Shown: positions 38,403 to 48,851 of the stretch, one piece after another
How positions within the stretch are numbered: the first letter of the stretch is position 1
How the letters are laid out: every line of letters begins with the position of its first letter
Assembly (NCBI RefSeq): GCF_014174155.1
Contig: NZ_JABEQM010000008.1
Location: 123,481-187,480, forward strand
Source: Gluconacetobacter tumulisoli
Lineage (GTDB): Bacteria > Pseudomonadota > Alphaproteobacteria > Acetobacterales > Acetobacteraceae
Length of the DNA stretch: 64,000 nt
Direction of reading: 5' to 3'
The notes under the pieces: generated by a model
Told to the model about the DNA's origin: nothing
Seen by the model: only the letters and a program-made list of their open reading frames with translations
The model's database searches: none
Translations under genes and position numbers: made by a program

Positions 38403-38538
38403 GCGGCAAGGGCTTTGTGCCCTTGACCCGCCAAGGGGCGTATCCCCCTAGGAAACCCAAACCCGGGATTTCATAAAACGAATGGGATGCAAGGGCCGAG
38501 GCCCTTGCCGGGTTCGGGCAGCGCCCGACCTTCCTTCA
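38403..38538. repeat. convergent-junction repeat, copy 2
   Basis: Same family and orientation as copy 1. The core hairpin GCAAGGGCC-GA-GGCCCTTGC is at 38,489-38,508, followed by CCGGGTTCGGGCA and GCCCGACCTTCCTTCA. The last three bases are the stop codon of the convergent LysR gene. The left part (GGGCTTTGTGCCCTTGACCC) starts four bases after the triad stop. Confidence 0.78.
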
Positions 38539-39429
38539 CCCCTGGCGCAGAACGTCCGAGATATCGATCAGGAAATCCAGCACGGTCCGGGTCCGCAGCG
38601 GCAGGGTGCGCGGGCCGGTATGCACGGCATAGAAGGGCAGATCGGGGACCGACCATTCGGGGAACAGATGCACCAGATGACCGGCCGCGATTTCCTCGCG
38701 CACCTGGAAGGACGGCAGCAGGCCGATGCCCAGGCCGGCGACGACGGCATTGAGCACGGCCTCGCTGCTGTTGGCGCGGAAGGGGCCGCTGGCGGCGACG
38801 ACGCTTTCCTCGCCATTGCCTTCGAAATGCCAGTCGTGACGGGTGCCGCCATAGGTGTAGGCGATGCAGGGATGGGACAGCAGGTCGCGCGGATGTTCCG
38901 GCATGCCGCGCCGGGCCAGATAGTCGCCCGACGCCACCGCGATGCGCCGGACCGTGCCCAGACGGCGGGCGATCAGCGAGCCTTCGGCGATTTCGCCGAC
39001 GCGCACCGCCAGGTCCAGCCCTTCCTCGACCAGGTCGCCGAAGCCGTCGCGCATGATGAGTTCGACCGACAGGTCCGGATGCTTGTCCAGCAGTTCGCCC
39101 AGCCGGCCGGTCATGTACAGGCCGAACGCCGTGGTCACGCCCAGCCGCACCAGGCCGGAGACCGAGGCCCGCCGGCGGCCCAGCGCGGTTTCGGCGGTTT
39201 CCAGGATTTCCAGGACCTCGTAGGCATGGGGCAGCAGGCTGCGCCCGTCCTCGGTCATCATCAGGCTGCGCGTGGTCCGGGCGAACAGGGTCGCGCCGTA
39301 ATGGGCCTCGAGCAATGCGATATGCCTGGAAATCGTCGGCTGGCTGGCCCCGGTTTCACGGGAAACCGCCGAAAACGAGCCCGTCGCGGCGACGCGGACG
39401 AAACTGTGGAGGGCAGATAGCAGGTCCAT
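38536..39429 (-). CDS. LysR-family transcriptional regulator
   Basis: 297 aa from ATG at 39429 (a GTG two codons earlier is possible). HTH about 3-60: LLSALHSFVRVAATGSFSAV, GASQPTISRHIALLEAHYGA and TEDGRSLLPHAYEVL. The effector domain belongs to the CrgA/DsdC-like group (LIMRDGFGDLVEEGLDLAVRVG; GLGIGLLPSFQVREEI). A 22-bp palindrome 50-70 bp upstream is a likely autoregulatory site. It lies downstream of, and on the same strand as, the ABC transporter genes, which may be its targets; that is inference from proximity. Confidence 0.9.
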   Translation of the reverse strand: MDLLSALHSFVRVAATGSFSAVSRETGASQPTISRHIALLEAHYGATLFARTTRSLMMTEDGRSLLPHAYEVLEILETAETALGRRRASVSGLVRLGVTTAFGLYMTGRLGELLDKHPDLSVELIMRDGFGDLVEEGLDLAVRVGEIAEGSLIARRLGTVRRIAVASGDYLARRGMPEHPRDLLSHPCIAYTYGGTRHDWHFEGNGEESVVAASGPFRANSSEAVLNAVVAGLGIGLLPSFQVREEIAAGHLVHLFPEWSVPDLPFYAVHTGPRTLPLRTRTVLDFLIDISDVLRQG

Positions 39430-39480
39430 GGCCACCGATTTTTCAGTATTTCAATGAACGCCGTTCTAAACTTCGGTTCA

Positions 39481-39502
39481 TTTATGCACAATGTAGCATA
39501 AA
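39481..39502 (-). promoter_or_regulatory. palindromic LysR-type operator upstream of the LysR gene
   Basis: TTTATGC-ACAATGTA-GCATAAA: 7-bp perfect arms, 8-nt centre, containing T-N11-A spacing typical of LysR sites. It lies 52 bp upstream of the ATG in an AT-rich patch. Confidence 0.55.
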
Positions 39503-39554
39503 ACAGCGCCGACATGTGCCAGACGCATTGGCCAAATGTCGTCAGATCAGGCGA

Positions 39555-41054
39555 TCAGGGATGCCCGCTGCGCCCCTGCCGACGCTGTCCCGTCAGGAAC
39601 CGGGCCTCTGCCATGCGCGCCAGGCGCACGAAGGGCAGGCCCAGCAGCAGGTATGCCGCGCCGATCAGAAGGCCGGTGCCGAAATAATCGTAATAGGTCG
39701 AGGACAGCCGGACATAGGTCTGGCTGAGTTCGGTCAGGGTGATGACGCTGACCAGCGACGAGTCCTTGAGCAACGAGATGAAATCGTTGGTCATGATCGG
39801 GATGACCATCCGCACCGCCTGCGGCACGACGACGAAGCGCAGGGCCTGCATATGCGTCATGTTCAGGGCCAGCGCGGCCTCGATCTGCCCGCGTGCGACC
39901 GATTGCAGGCCGGCGCGATAATTTTCGGCCTCGTACGCCGCATAATTCATGCCCAGCGCCAGCACGCCGGCGACGAAGGGCGACAGGCGCAGCCCGATGC
40001 CCGGCAGGGCATAGAAGATGAACAGGATCTGGATCAGCAACGGCGTGCCGCGCACGATTTCGACATACAGGGTCGCAAGCATCGCCAGCCAGCGCGGCCC
40101 GTAGCGCCGGGCCAGCGCCAACGCCAGCCCCAGCCCCACGGCCACCACCATCGCGCAGGCCGACACCGCCAGGGTCAGGACCGCCCCGTGCAGCAGCAGC
40201 GGCAGGAAGCCGACATAGCGCGCCAGCCGCGCGTGCCAGCCCGTAGTGGGCGCGGTGGCCTGCATGTAGTGCTGCCAGGCGTCGGGAGCGACGTCGGAAG
40301 TGCCGTGATCGCCGGTCAGGTCCGCCATTTCGGGCGTCCACAATTTCCACCGCGCCAGGATCCGGTGCAGTTCGCCGTCGCGCATCATCGCGTCCAGCGC
40401 GCCGTTCACCTGGTCGCGCAGGGCGGTATTGCCGGTGGCGAAGGCGACGCCGTAGGAAATGCGCCCGATCGGGCCGCCCACCAGCTTCAGGTCCGGATCC
40501 GGCGCGCCGTAATAGAGCGAGATGGTGCCGTCCAGCAGCACCGCGTCCAGCCGTCCGTTCTTCAGGTCGGTATAGGCGTTGGTTTCTTCCTCGTAAGACC
40601 GGACGCGGACGCCGGGATCGGCCTGGAGCAGCCGTTCCGCCGTCGTGTCCTTCAGCGTGCCGACCACATGGCCGCGCAGCGCCGCCAGGGTGTCGAGTCC
40701 CTGCTGATCGCGGCGGACGGTGATGCGTTCAGACGTCACGTAATAGGGACGGCTGAACGCGACGCCCTGTTCGTGTTCCGGCGTGATCTCGATCCCGTCG
40801 ATCACCATGTCGTACAGGCCGCGCTGCAGGCCGGGGATCAGTCCGTCCCAATCGTTCTGCACGAACTGCGTCGGCCGGCCCAGGCGGCGGGCGATGGCCT
40901 GGGCGATTTCATATTCATATCCGATCAGGCGCGACTGATTCGCCGGATCGTGAAAGACGAACGGCACATTCGCCTCGGCATCCGACGCCCAGCGCAGCGG
41001 CGCCGCACGGGCGATACCCGCAAGCCCTGTCACCATCATCAGCAGCACGGCCAT
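39555..41054 (-). CDS. fused periplasmic-binding and permease subunit of an amino-acid ABC transporter
   Basis: 499 aa from ATG at 41054: signal peptide (1-17, MAVLLMMVTGLAGIARA), a PBP-3-type substrate-binding domain (about 19-245; GYEYEIAQAIARRLG, DMVIDGIEITPEHEQ), then a HisM/GlnP-type permease (about 270-480) with the EAA loop YEAENYRAGLQSVARGQIEA. The fusion resembles GlnPQ-like systems. With the ATPase at 41,408 it should import polar amino acids. The frame stays open through two upstream repeat units to a GTG at 41,411, giving a possible 618-aa form; I prefer 41054 because the signal peptide starts there. No clear Shine-Dalgarno. Confidence 0.85.
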   Translation of the reverse strand: MAVLLMMVTGLAGIARAAPLRWASDAEANVPFVFHDPANQSRLIGYEYEIAQAIARRLGRPTQFVQNDWDGLIPGLQRGLYDMVIDGIEITPEHEQGVAFSRPYYVTSERITVRRDQQGLDTLAALRGHVVGTLKDTTAERLLQADPGVRVRSYEEETNAYTDLKNGRLDAVLLDGTISLYYGAPDPDLKLVGGPIGRISYGVAFATGNTALRDQVNGALDAMMRDGELHRILARWKLWTPEMADLTGDHGTSDVAPDAWQHYMQATAPTTGWHARLARYVGFLPLLLHGAVLTLAVSACAMVVAVGLGLALALARRYGPRWLAMLATLYVEIVRGTPLLIQILFIFYALPGIGLRLSPFVAGVLALGMNYAAYEAENYRAGLQSVARGQIEAALALNMTHMQALRFVVVPQAVRMVIPIMTNDFISLLKDSSLVSVITLTELSQTYVRLSSTYYDYFGTGLLIGAAYLLLGLPFVRLARMAEARFLTGQRRQGRSGHP

Positions 41055-41073
41055 CAGACACGCAGAAAGTATA

Positions 41074-41244
41074 AATTTCGGCCAGCGGACGCGGTTTGCC
41101 GAGTGAGAGTGCCGCGAAGCGGCGCGCCCGGCATGTGTTTCCGAGCATCGGAGCGAAGCGGCCTTATCGGCCGTGAGCACCGGAGCGCAGCAAACGCACG
41201 TCGGATCGCCGGCAGACATCGTCGCCGGGCCCGCATCCGGCAGC
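41074..41244 (-). repeat. 164-bp-type structured element, degenerate unit
   Basis: Left arm 41,074-41,101 differs from the neighbouring unit at one base; the core 41,102-41,209 differs from that unit at about four bases. The right arm is not conserved: CGGCAGACATCGTCGCCGGG and GC-rich sequence up to 41,244. The left arm can instead pair with the far right arm (41,381-41,408) at 27 of 28 positions, so the tandem could fold as one large structure. Confidence 0.75.
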
Positions 41245-41408
41245 AATTTCGGCCAGCAGACGCGGTTTGCCGAGTGAGAGTGCCGCGAAGCGGCACGCCC
41301 GGCGTGTGTTTCCGAGCACCGGAGCGGAGCGGCCTTATCGGCCGTGAGCACCGGAGCGCAGCAAACGCACGTCGGATCGCCGGCAAACCGCGTCTGCTGG
41401 CCGAAATT
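41245..41408 (-). repeat. 164-bp structured element, copy at the ABC ATPase stop
   Basis: Arms 41,245-41,272 and 41,381-41,408 are a perfect 28-bp inverted repeat (outer end AATTTCGGCCAGCAGACGCG). The core is 108 bp, with GTGCCGC-GAA-GCGGCAC, the 17-bp direct repeat GAGCACCGGAGCGSAGC and CGGCC-TTATC-GGCCG. Length is identical to the copy at 29,097. The right end is the first base of the ATPase stop codon. Confidence 0.85.
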
Positions 41409-42151
41409 CACAGGACGGATCTCAGGAAGCGCCGGGTCCGCACGTCCTGTGGCGACACATAGAGAATGTCGGGGTCGTCGATTTCCACGATCTCGCCGCC
41501 TTCCATGAACACGACGCGGTCCGACGCCGCGCGGGCGAAGCGCATGTCGTGCGTCACCACGATCTGGGTCATGCCGTCTTCGTCCAGGGTGCGCATCACG
41601 GACAGGACCTCCTCGGCCAGTTCGGGATCGAGGGCCGAGGTCGGTTCGTCGTACAGCATCACGTCCGGACGCATCGCCAGTGCGCGGGCGATGGCGGCGC
41701 GCTGCTGCTGGCCGCCCGACAGGGTGTCGGGATAACGCGCGGCGATGGCGGACAGGCCGACCTTGTCCAGCAGGGCCAGGGCCTCGGCCCGGGCCGTCTC
41801 GGCGGGCAGGCCCTTCACCCGCATGGGCGCCAGCATCACGTTGTCCAGCACGGTGCGGTGGGGAAACAGGTTGAAGGACTGGAACACCATGCCGACATGC
41901 GCGCGCAGGCGATGGGCCGCATCCTCGTCCGCGCGGGTCCAGCGGCCGCCGGTGCGGGTGATGGCGACGTCGGCGATCGTGACCGCGCCGCCATCGGGAA
42001 TTTCCAGGAAATTGAGGCAGCGCAGGAAGGTCGATTTCCCGCAGCCCGAAGGCCCGATGATCGACACCAGTTCGCCGCGCGTCACCGACAGCGAAATGCC
42101 CCGCAGGACCTCGTGCCCGTCGAAGATCTTGCGCACCTGTTCGGCGCGCAC
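41408..42151 (-). CDS. amino-acid ABC transporter ATP-binding protein
   Basis: 247 aa from GTG at 42151 (no ATG available; VRAEQVRKIFDGHEVLRGIS). Walker A GPSGCGKST, signature LSGGQQQRAAIARAL, Walker B VMLYDEPTSALDPE and switch His in VVTHDM: the HisP/GlnQ class that energises polar amino-acid uptake. It precedes the fused binding-permease gene, from which it is separated by two structured repeat units; its TGA overlaps both the repeat edge and a possible GTG start of the next frame. The start lies only 12 bp after the T-tract of the acnA terminator, leaving almost no room for a promoter. Confidence 0.93.
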   Translation of the reverse strand: MRAEQVRKIFDGHEVLRGISLSVTRGELVSIIGPSGCGKSTFLRCLNFLEIPDGGAVTIADVAITRTGGRWTRADEDAAHRLRAHVGMVFQSFNLFPHRTVLDNVMLAPMRVKGLPAETARAEALALLDKVGLSAIAARYPDTLSGGQQQRAAIARALAMRPDVMLYDEPTSALDPELAEEVLSVMRTLDEDGMTQIVVTHDMRFARAASDRVVFMEGGEIVEIDDPDILYVSPQDVRTRRFLRSVL

Positions 42152-42163
42152 GACGGGTTCGGC

Positions 42164-42196
42164 AAAAAACGCCGGCCCGGAATGATCCGGGCCGGC
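42164..42196 (-). terminator. intrinsic terminator of acnA
   Basis: GCCGGCCCGG/CCGGGCCGGC (10-bp perfect stem, loop ATCATT) followed on the minus strand by G and TTTTTT. It stands between acnA and the ABC ATPase start. Confidence 0.9.
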
Positions 42197-42227
42197 GCGG
42201 TACTCGTCAGACAGAGAAAAAAGCGGC

Positions 42228-44921
<2,694 letters not shown>

Positions 44922-45093
44922 TGGTTTTTCCTCCGAGGCGTCAGCAACGGATTATCCAATTGAAGCACGACATCCGCGTTCGATGGCGGTGTGATCCATC
45001 TGGACAACCGGCTTGATCTCCCAACGGTGGTAGAACATACCCGGACCCGGTTCCGACACAAGCTGGCCCCGGTAACAAGAACGCGGGAAGACC

Positions 45094-45822
45094 TTGTTCC
45101 GCTACCCGACCGGTTCCGCCGCGCACGACCCGAGGAGCATCGTCATTCCTGCCTCCCCCACCCCGGCCCGCCCGCTGCTGGATGTTGAAAATATCTCCGT
45201 TTTCCGCGGGGAACGGCTGGTCCTGGACGGGGTCGGGCTGGCACTGGACGCGGGTGACGCACTGCTGCTGACCGGGCCGAACGGTGCCGGAAAATCGACC
45301 CTGCTGCGCGTTCTGGCAGGACTGCGCAAACCGGAAGGCGGCCATGTGCTGTGGGCAGGGATCGACGCCCTGGCCGACCGGACGGCCCATGCCGCCCGCG
45401 TCGCCTATCTGGGCCACCAGGACGCGCTGAAGGCCGGGCTGACCCTGCGGGAAAACCTGTCGCTGGCGGCGCGCGCGGCCGGGTCGGATCCGGATGAGGC
45501 CATGGCGGCGCTGGACCTTTCGGGACTGGCCGACCTGCCGGCCCGCATGCTGTCGGCAGGGCAGAAACGCCGTGCCGCGCTGGCACGGGTGAAGCTGGCG
45601 CGGGCACCGCTGTGGCTGCTGGACGAACCCAGCCTTGGGCTGGACAGCCGCGCGATCGGGCTGCTGGACGGGCTGTTTCGCGCCCATCGGGACACTGGCG
45701 GAATCGTGATCGCAACCACCCACGTCCCCCTGCCGCTGGCCCACCCGAAATCCCTGATTCTGCCCGATTTGAACGATGCGGCCCGCGACGACGTCCGCGC
45801 AACCGTGGACGATGCGACATGA
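45094..45822 (+). CDS. ccmA: cytochrome c biogenesis ATP-binding protein CcmA
   Basis: 242 aa if the TTG at 45094 (after GGGAAG) is used. A start about 17 codons later is likely in terms of domain borders, but no ATG/GTG is there, so the start is unsure. Walker A TGPNGAGKSTLLRVLAG, signature LSAGQKRRAALARVKLA, Walker B LWLLDEPSLGLD: the CcmA subgroup. With CcmB/C/D it releases holo-CcmE (heme chaperone) for c-type cytochrome maturation. The stop overlaps the ccmB start (ATGA). Other ccm genes are not in the window. Confidence 0.9.
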   Translation: MFRYPTGSAAHDPRSIVIPASPTPARPLLDVENISVFRGERLVLDGVGLALDAGDALLLTGPNGAGKSTLLRVLAGLRKPEGGHVLWAGIDALADRTAHAARVAYLGHQDALKAGLTLRENLSLAARAAGSDPDEAMAALDLSGLADLPARMLSAGQKRRAALARVKLARAPLWLLDEPSLGLDSRAIGLLDGLFRAHRDTGGIVIATTHVPLPLAHPKSLILPDLNDAARDDVRATVDDAT

Positions 45823-46499
45823 ACCTGCCGATCCCTGCCCTGGTCCTGGCGGTCGTGGGCCGCGACCTGCGCCTGGCCGTCCGGCATGGGGCCGACACGC
45901 TGGGCGCCGTCCTGTTCTTCGTCCTGGCGGGCGCGCTGTTTCCGCTGGCGCTGGGGCCGTCGCCCGATTTGCTGCGCCGGATGGCGCCGGGCATCGTCTG
46001 GGTCTGCGCCCTGCTGGCCGCCCTGCTGCCGCTGGACCGCCTGTTCGGATCCGAGCTGGAGGACGGGTCGCTGGACCAGCTGATGCTGACCGGCCTGCCG
46101 CCGTCGCTGGTGGCGCTGGCCAAGATGACGGCGCACTGGCTGACGACGGGCCTGCCGCTGCTGTTCGCGGCGGGGCCGCTGGCGATCATGCTGGGCCTGC
46201 CCGCGCCCGTACTGCCGGTCCTGCTGACCGGGCTGCTGCTGGGCACGCTGGTGCTGTCGCTGATCGGCGGGATGGCGGCGTCGGTCGTGCTGGGGGCGCG
46301 GCGCGGCGGGGTGCTGCTGCCGCTGCTGGTCCTGCCGCTGGCCACCCCGGCCCTGATCTTCGGCGCGGCGGCGCTGGACGCGGCCCAGACCGGCCTGTCC
46401 TGGCAGCCGGACCTGGAATTGCTGGGCGCGTTCCTGGCGGCGGCCCTGCCGCTGTGTCCGCTGGCGGCCGGGGCGGGTCTACGCGCGGCGGTGGAATAA
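45819..46499 (+). CDS. ccmB: heme exporter protein CcmB
   Basis: 226 aa, six hydrophobic segments, no soluble domain. Typical CcmB phrases: VLAVVGRDLRLAVRHGADTL, GIVWVCALLAALLPLDRLF and EDGSLDQLMLTGLP. It is the membrane subunit of the CcmABCD complex. It overlaps ccmA by 4 bp. The C-terminal half is very rich in Leu, Ala and Pro but keeps the family length. Confidence 0.92.
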   Translation: MNLPIPALVLAVVGRDLRLAVRHGADTLGAVLFFVLAGALFPLALGPSPDLLRRMAPGIVWVCALLAALLPLDRLFGSELEDGSLDQLMLTGLPPSLVALAKMTAHWLTTGLPLLFAAGPLAIMLGLPAPVLPVLLTGLLLGTLVLSLIGGMAASVVLGARRGGVLLPLLVLPLATPALIFGAAALDAAQTGLSWQPDLELLGAFLAAALPLCPLAAGAGLRAAVE

Positions 46500-46529
46500 C
46501 ACCCGGAACGCTGCCCTTAGGAGCGAGGC

Positions 46530-46967
46530 ATGAGCAAGGGGATGACAGAAACGACAATACGGATCACGGATCAGCCCTCCCCTGACGAGTGCGCCGCCGT
46601 TTTGGACACGTTGAGGCAATTTACGCGTGATGCCGTTCCGGTTCTCGATAATCGTGATTTTGCGGCGCTGGTGACCGCAGACACCGGCAAGATACTTGGC
46701 GGTCTGATCGCGTCCTCACGCTGGGGTGGGTTTCATATCGAGATGCTGGCGCTCCCGGAGGCGCTGCGCGGGAGAGGACTGGGCGCCCGTCTGTTTACCG
46801 CGGCGGAACAGGAAGCCCGGCGACGTGCGTGTCATCACATGTGGCTCGATACGCATGCCTTTCAGGGCCGCCGATTCTACGAACGACATGGCTTCGAGGT
46901 GTTCGGCCAGATCGACGGCCCGTCCCCCTATTATCCCCGATATTTCATGCGGAAGACCCTGGCGTGA
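46530..46967 (+). CDS. GNAT family N-acetyltransferase
   Basis: 145 aa; ATG at 46530 preceded by AGGAG. GNAT fold with the acetyl-CoA loop LRGRGLGARLFTAAEQEARRR (motif A, about 77-97) and motif B YERHGFEVFGQIDG. The end SPYYPRYFMRKTL is typical of a subgroup found beside many unrelated genes. The substrate is unknown. GC content is visibly lower than in ccmB and in the genes downstream, which may indicate recent acquisition. Confidence 0.85.
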   Translation: MSKGMTETTIRITDQPSPDECAAVLDTLRQFTRDAVPVLDNRDFAALVTADTGKILGGLIASSRWGGFHIEMLALPEALRGRGLGARLFTAAEQEARRRACHHMWLDTHAFQGRRFYERHGFEVFGQIDGPSPYYPRYFMRKTLA

Positions 46968-47001
46968 TATCCGCCGTTACGCCTTCTGTGCGACCACAGT
47001 C

Positions 47002-47382
47002 CTACGGTGCCACCGAGAAGGGCAGGTCGCCCTGCGCCATCCGGCCACCCCGGTCCCAGACCTGCCAGTGCAGCTGATAGGATCCGGGGGTAACCGGGGC
47101 GGTGGTCGAGATGGCATGGTCGTCGGGGGACGGCGGCACCATCATCAGCATCGGCGCGCCGGACGGCCCGGTCAGCATCACGCGCGACCGCACGGGATCG
47201 AGCGCCGCGTCGAAATGCAGCGACACGGGCACGGTCCCGGCGGTGACGATGGACCCCGCGGCCGGCGTCGCCGAGAGCAGATGCACCCGTGCCGAGGCGG
47301 ACACGGGCGCCAGCAGGACCGGCAGGACCGACAGCAGGGCAAGACGCCGCACGGACCGGATGCCGACGGCGCCCCCCGCCAT
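47002..47382 (-). CDS. CopC-like copper-binding periplasmic protein
   Basis: 126 aa: signal peptide (about 1-32, LALLSVLPVLLAPVSASA), mature N-terminus RVHLLSATPAAGS with the copper-ligand His near residue 34, and a second His in DDHAIST. The Ig-like fold ends HWQVWDRGGRMAQGDLPFSV, close to CopC/YobA. It would bind copper in the periplasm. No CopD membrane partner is adjacent. The ATG comes one base after the stop of the PLP decarboxylase, so the two genes are transcribed and probably translated together, an unexpected pairing. Confidence 0.85.
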   Translation of the reverse strand: MAGGAVGIRSVRRLALLSVLPVLLAPVSASARVHLLSATPAAGSIVTAGTVPVSLHFDAALDPVRSRVMLTGPSGAPMLMMVPPSPDDHAISTTAPVTPGSYQLHWQVWDRGGRMAQGDLPFSVAP

Positions 47383-47383
47383 G

Positions 47384-48514
47384 TCAGATATAATGCTCGC
47401 TCAGCGGCGCGAAGCCGTTGAAGCGGGTGGAACAGTAGGTCGAGACATACGCCCCGGTGGACAGCAGTTCGATCCGGTCGCCGCTGGCGAGGTCCAGCGG
47501 CAGGGCGTAGGGCGCCTTTTCATACATGATGTCGGCACCGTCGCAGGTCGGGCCGGCAATCGCCACGCGTCCGGTCGGCGCCCCATCGCGGGGCGTACGG
47601 ATGCCGTAGCGGATCGACTCGCCTTCGGTCTCGGCCAGGCCGCCGAAGCGGCCGATATCCAGATAGACCCAGCGCGTGTCGCCCGGCAGGCCGCGCCGGG
47701 TGACCAGCACGACCTCGGCCGACACCACGCCGGCGTCGCCGACGATGAAACGGCCGGGCTCGACGATCATTTCCGGCAGGTCGTTACCGAAATGCGCGGT
47801 CATCGCGTGGCTGATGGCCAGCGCGAAGCGGTCGATCTCCGGCACGTCCTCGCGGTAGCGGATCGGGAAGCCGCCGCCCAGATTGACCATGCGCAGGTTC
47901 AGCCCGGCGCTGGCCAGATCGGTGAACAGCATGCCGACGCGCGCGATCGCGGCCTCGTAGGCATCGGTCGTGGTCTGCTGGCTGCCGACATGGAACGACA
48001 GGCCATAGGGATCCAGGCCCATGTCGCGCGCACGCAGCATCAGGTCGCGCGCGCTGTCCAGCGTCGTGCCGAACTTGCGCGACAGCGGCCATTCCGCGCC
48101 TTCGTTCTCGACGATCAGGCGGCAATAGACGCGCGCGCCCGGGGCATGGCGAGCCAGCTTCTCCAGCTCCTCGATGCTGTCGAAGGCGAACATGTTGACG
48201 CCGGCCCGATGGGCTTCGGCGATGGCCGAGGCCTTCTTGACGGTATTGCCGAAGGAAATGGTCCCGGCCTCCGCCCCGGCGGCGAGGCACAGGCGGATTT
48301 CCTCGGCCGACGCGGCGTCGAACGACGAGCCGAGCGATACCAGCCGGCGCAGGATCTCCATCGCCGGGTTGGCCTTCACGGCGTAATAGACGCGCGCCAG
48401 GGGCAGGGCCGTGCGCAATGCACGGTACCGGGCCTCGACACGATCGACGTCGACGACCAGGCATGGCGTCGCGGGGGCCTGTTCGGCCAGAAAACGGGCG
48501 ATTTTGGGAGTCAT
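47384..48514 (-). CDS. PLP-dependent ornithine/lysine-type decarboxylase (alanine-racemase fold)
   Basis: 376 aa from ATG at 48514 (AAGGG upstream). Fold-III PLP enzyme: the Schiff-base Lys is in YYAVKANP (about 43-50), the phosphate loop is LGGGFPIRYRE, EPGR follows and the C-terminal active-site Cys is in GPTCDGADIMYE. The length and motifs match bacterial ornithine (or ornithine/lysine) decarboxylase, which makes putrescine (or cadaverine) for polyamine synthesis. The choice of substrate cannot be settled by eye. It is followed at once by a CopC-like gene. Confidence 0.9.
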   Translation of the reverse strand: MTPKIARFLAEQAPATPCLVVDVDRVEARYRALRTALPLARVYYAVKANPAMEILRRLVSLGSSFDAASAEEIRLCLAAGAEAGTISFGNTVKKASAIAEAHRAGVNMFAFDSIEELEKLARHAPGARVYCRLIVENEGAEWPLSRKFGTTLDSARDLMLRARDMGLDPYGLSFHVGSQQTTTDAYEAAIARVGMLFTDLASAGLNLRMVNLGGGFPIRYREDVPEIDRFALAISHAMTAHFGNDLPEMIVEPGRFIVGDAGVVSAEVVLVTRRGLPGDTRWVYLDIGRFGGLAETEGESIRYGIRTPRDGAPTGRVAIAGPTCDGADIMYEKAPYALPLDLASGDRIELLSTGAYVSTYCSTRFNGFAPLSEHYI

Positions 48515-48851
48515 CGCACCCAAATCCCTTCTGTATGATCCATCCGGGTCGAAGCCGGGCGGGGAGTTGCGAAACGGTCTAACGGACCAGCGACCAAGAC
48601 TGGGCCCCACGCGGGGGTCCCGATTGCCAGAACGCTTGACGTCGTTGCGTAACCTCAGAGGGCCAGTGGCACGTGCGTTGTTGCGTGGAGAGCGCATATG
48701 GGGGCAATCCACCCCGGACGCAACAGAAAAATCGACCCTGCCGCGGGTTTTTTGGTAGGCAGGTCATCATGATAGCGCGGGCGGCAGTTCCCCGGCGCGA
48801 TTCCGCGGCCCCGCCCGCCCCCAACCCCACACCCCGATTCATGGAGCGCGC
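48515..48851. other. divergent intergenic region without a supported gene
   Basis: 337 bp between the decarboxylase (minus) and the BrkB-like gene (plus). Seen: a 7-bp inverted pair GTTGCGT/ACGCAAC around 48,678-48,728, CGTTGCGTAACC at 48,645, and a weak stem CCTGCC/GGCAGG around 48,736-48,763. I cannot name a promoter or riboswitch. Confidence 0.35.

Noticed and set aside
39555..41411. 618-residue form of the ABC binding-permease protein starting at GTG 41,411
   Set aside because: It would place 119 repeat-encoded residues before the signal peptide; kept only as an alternative in the findings.
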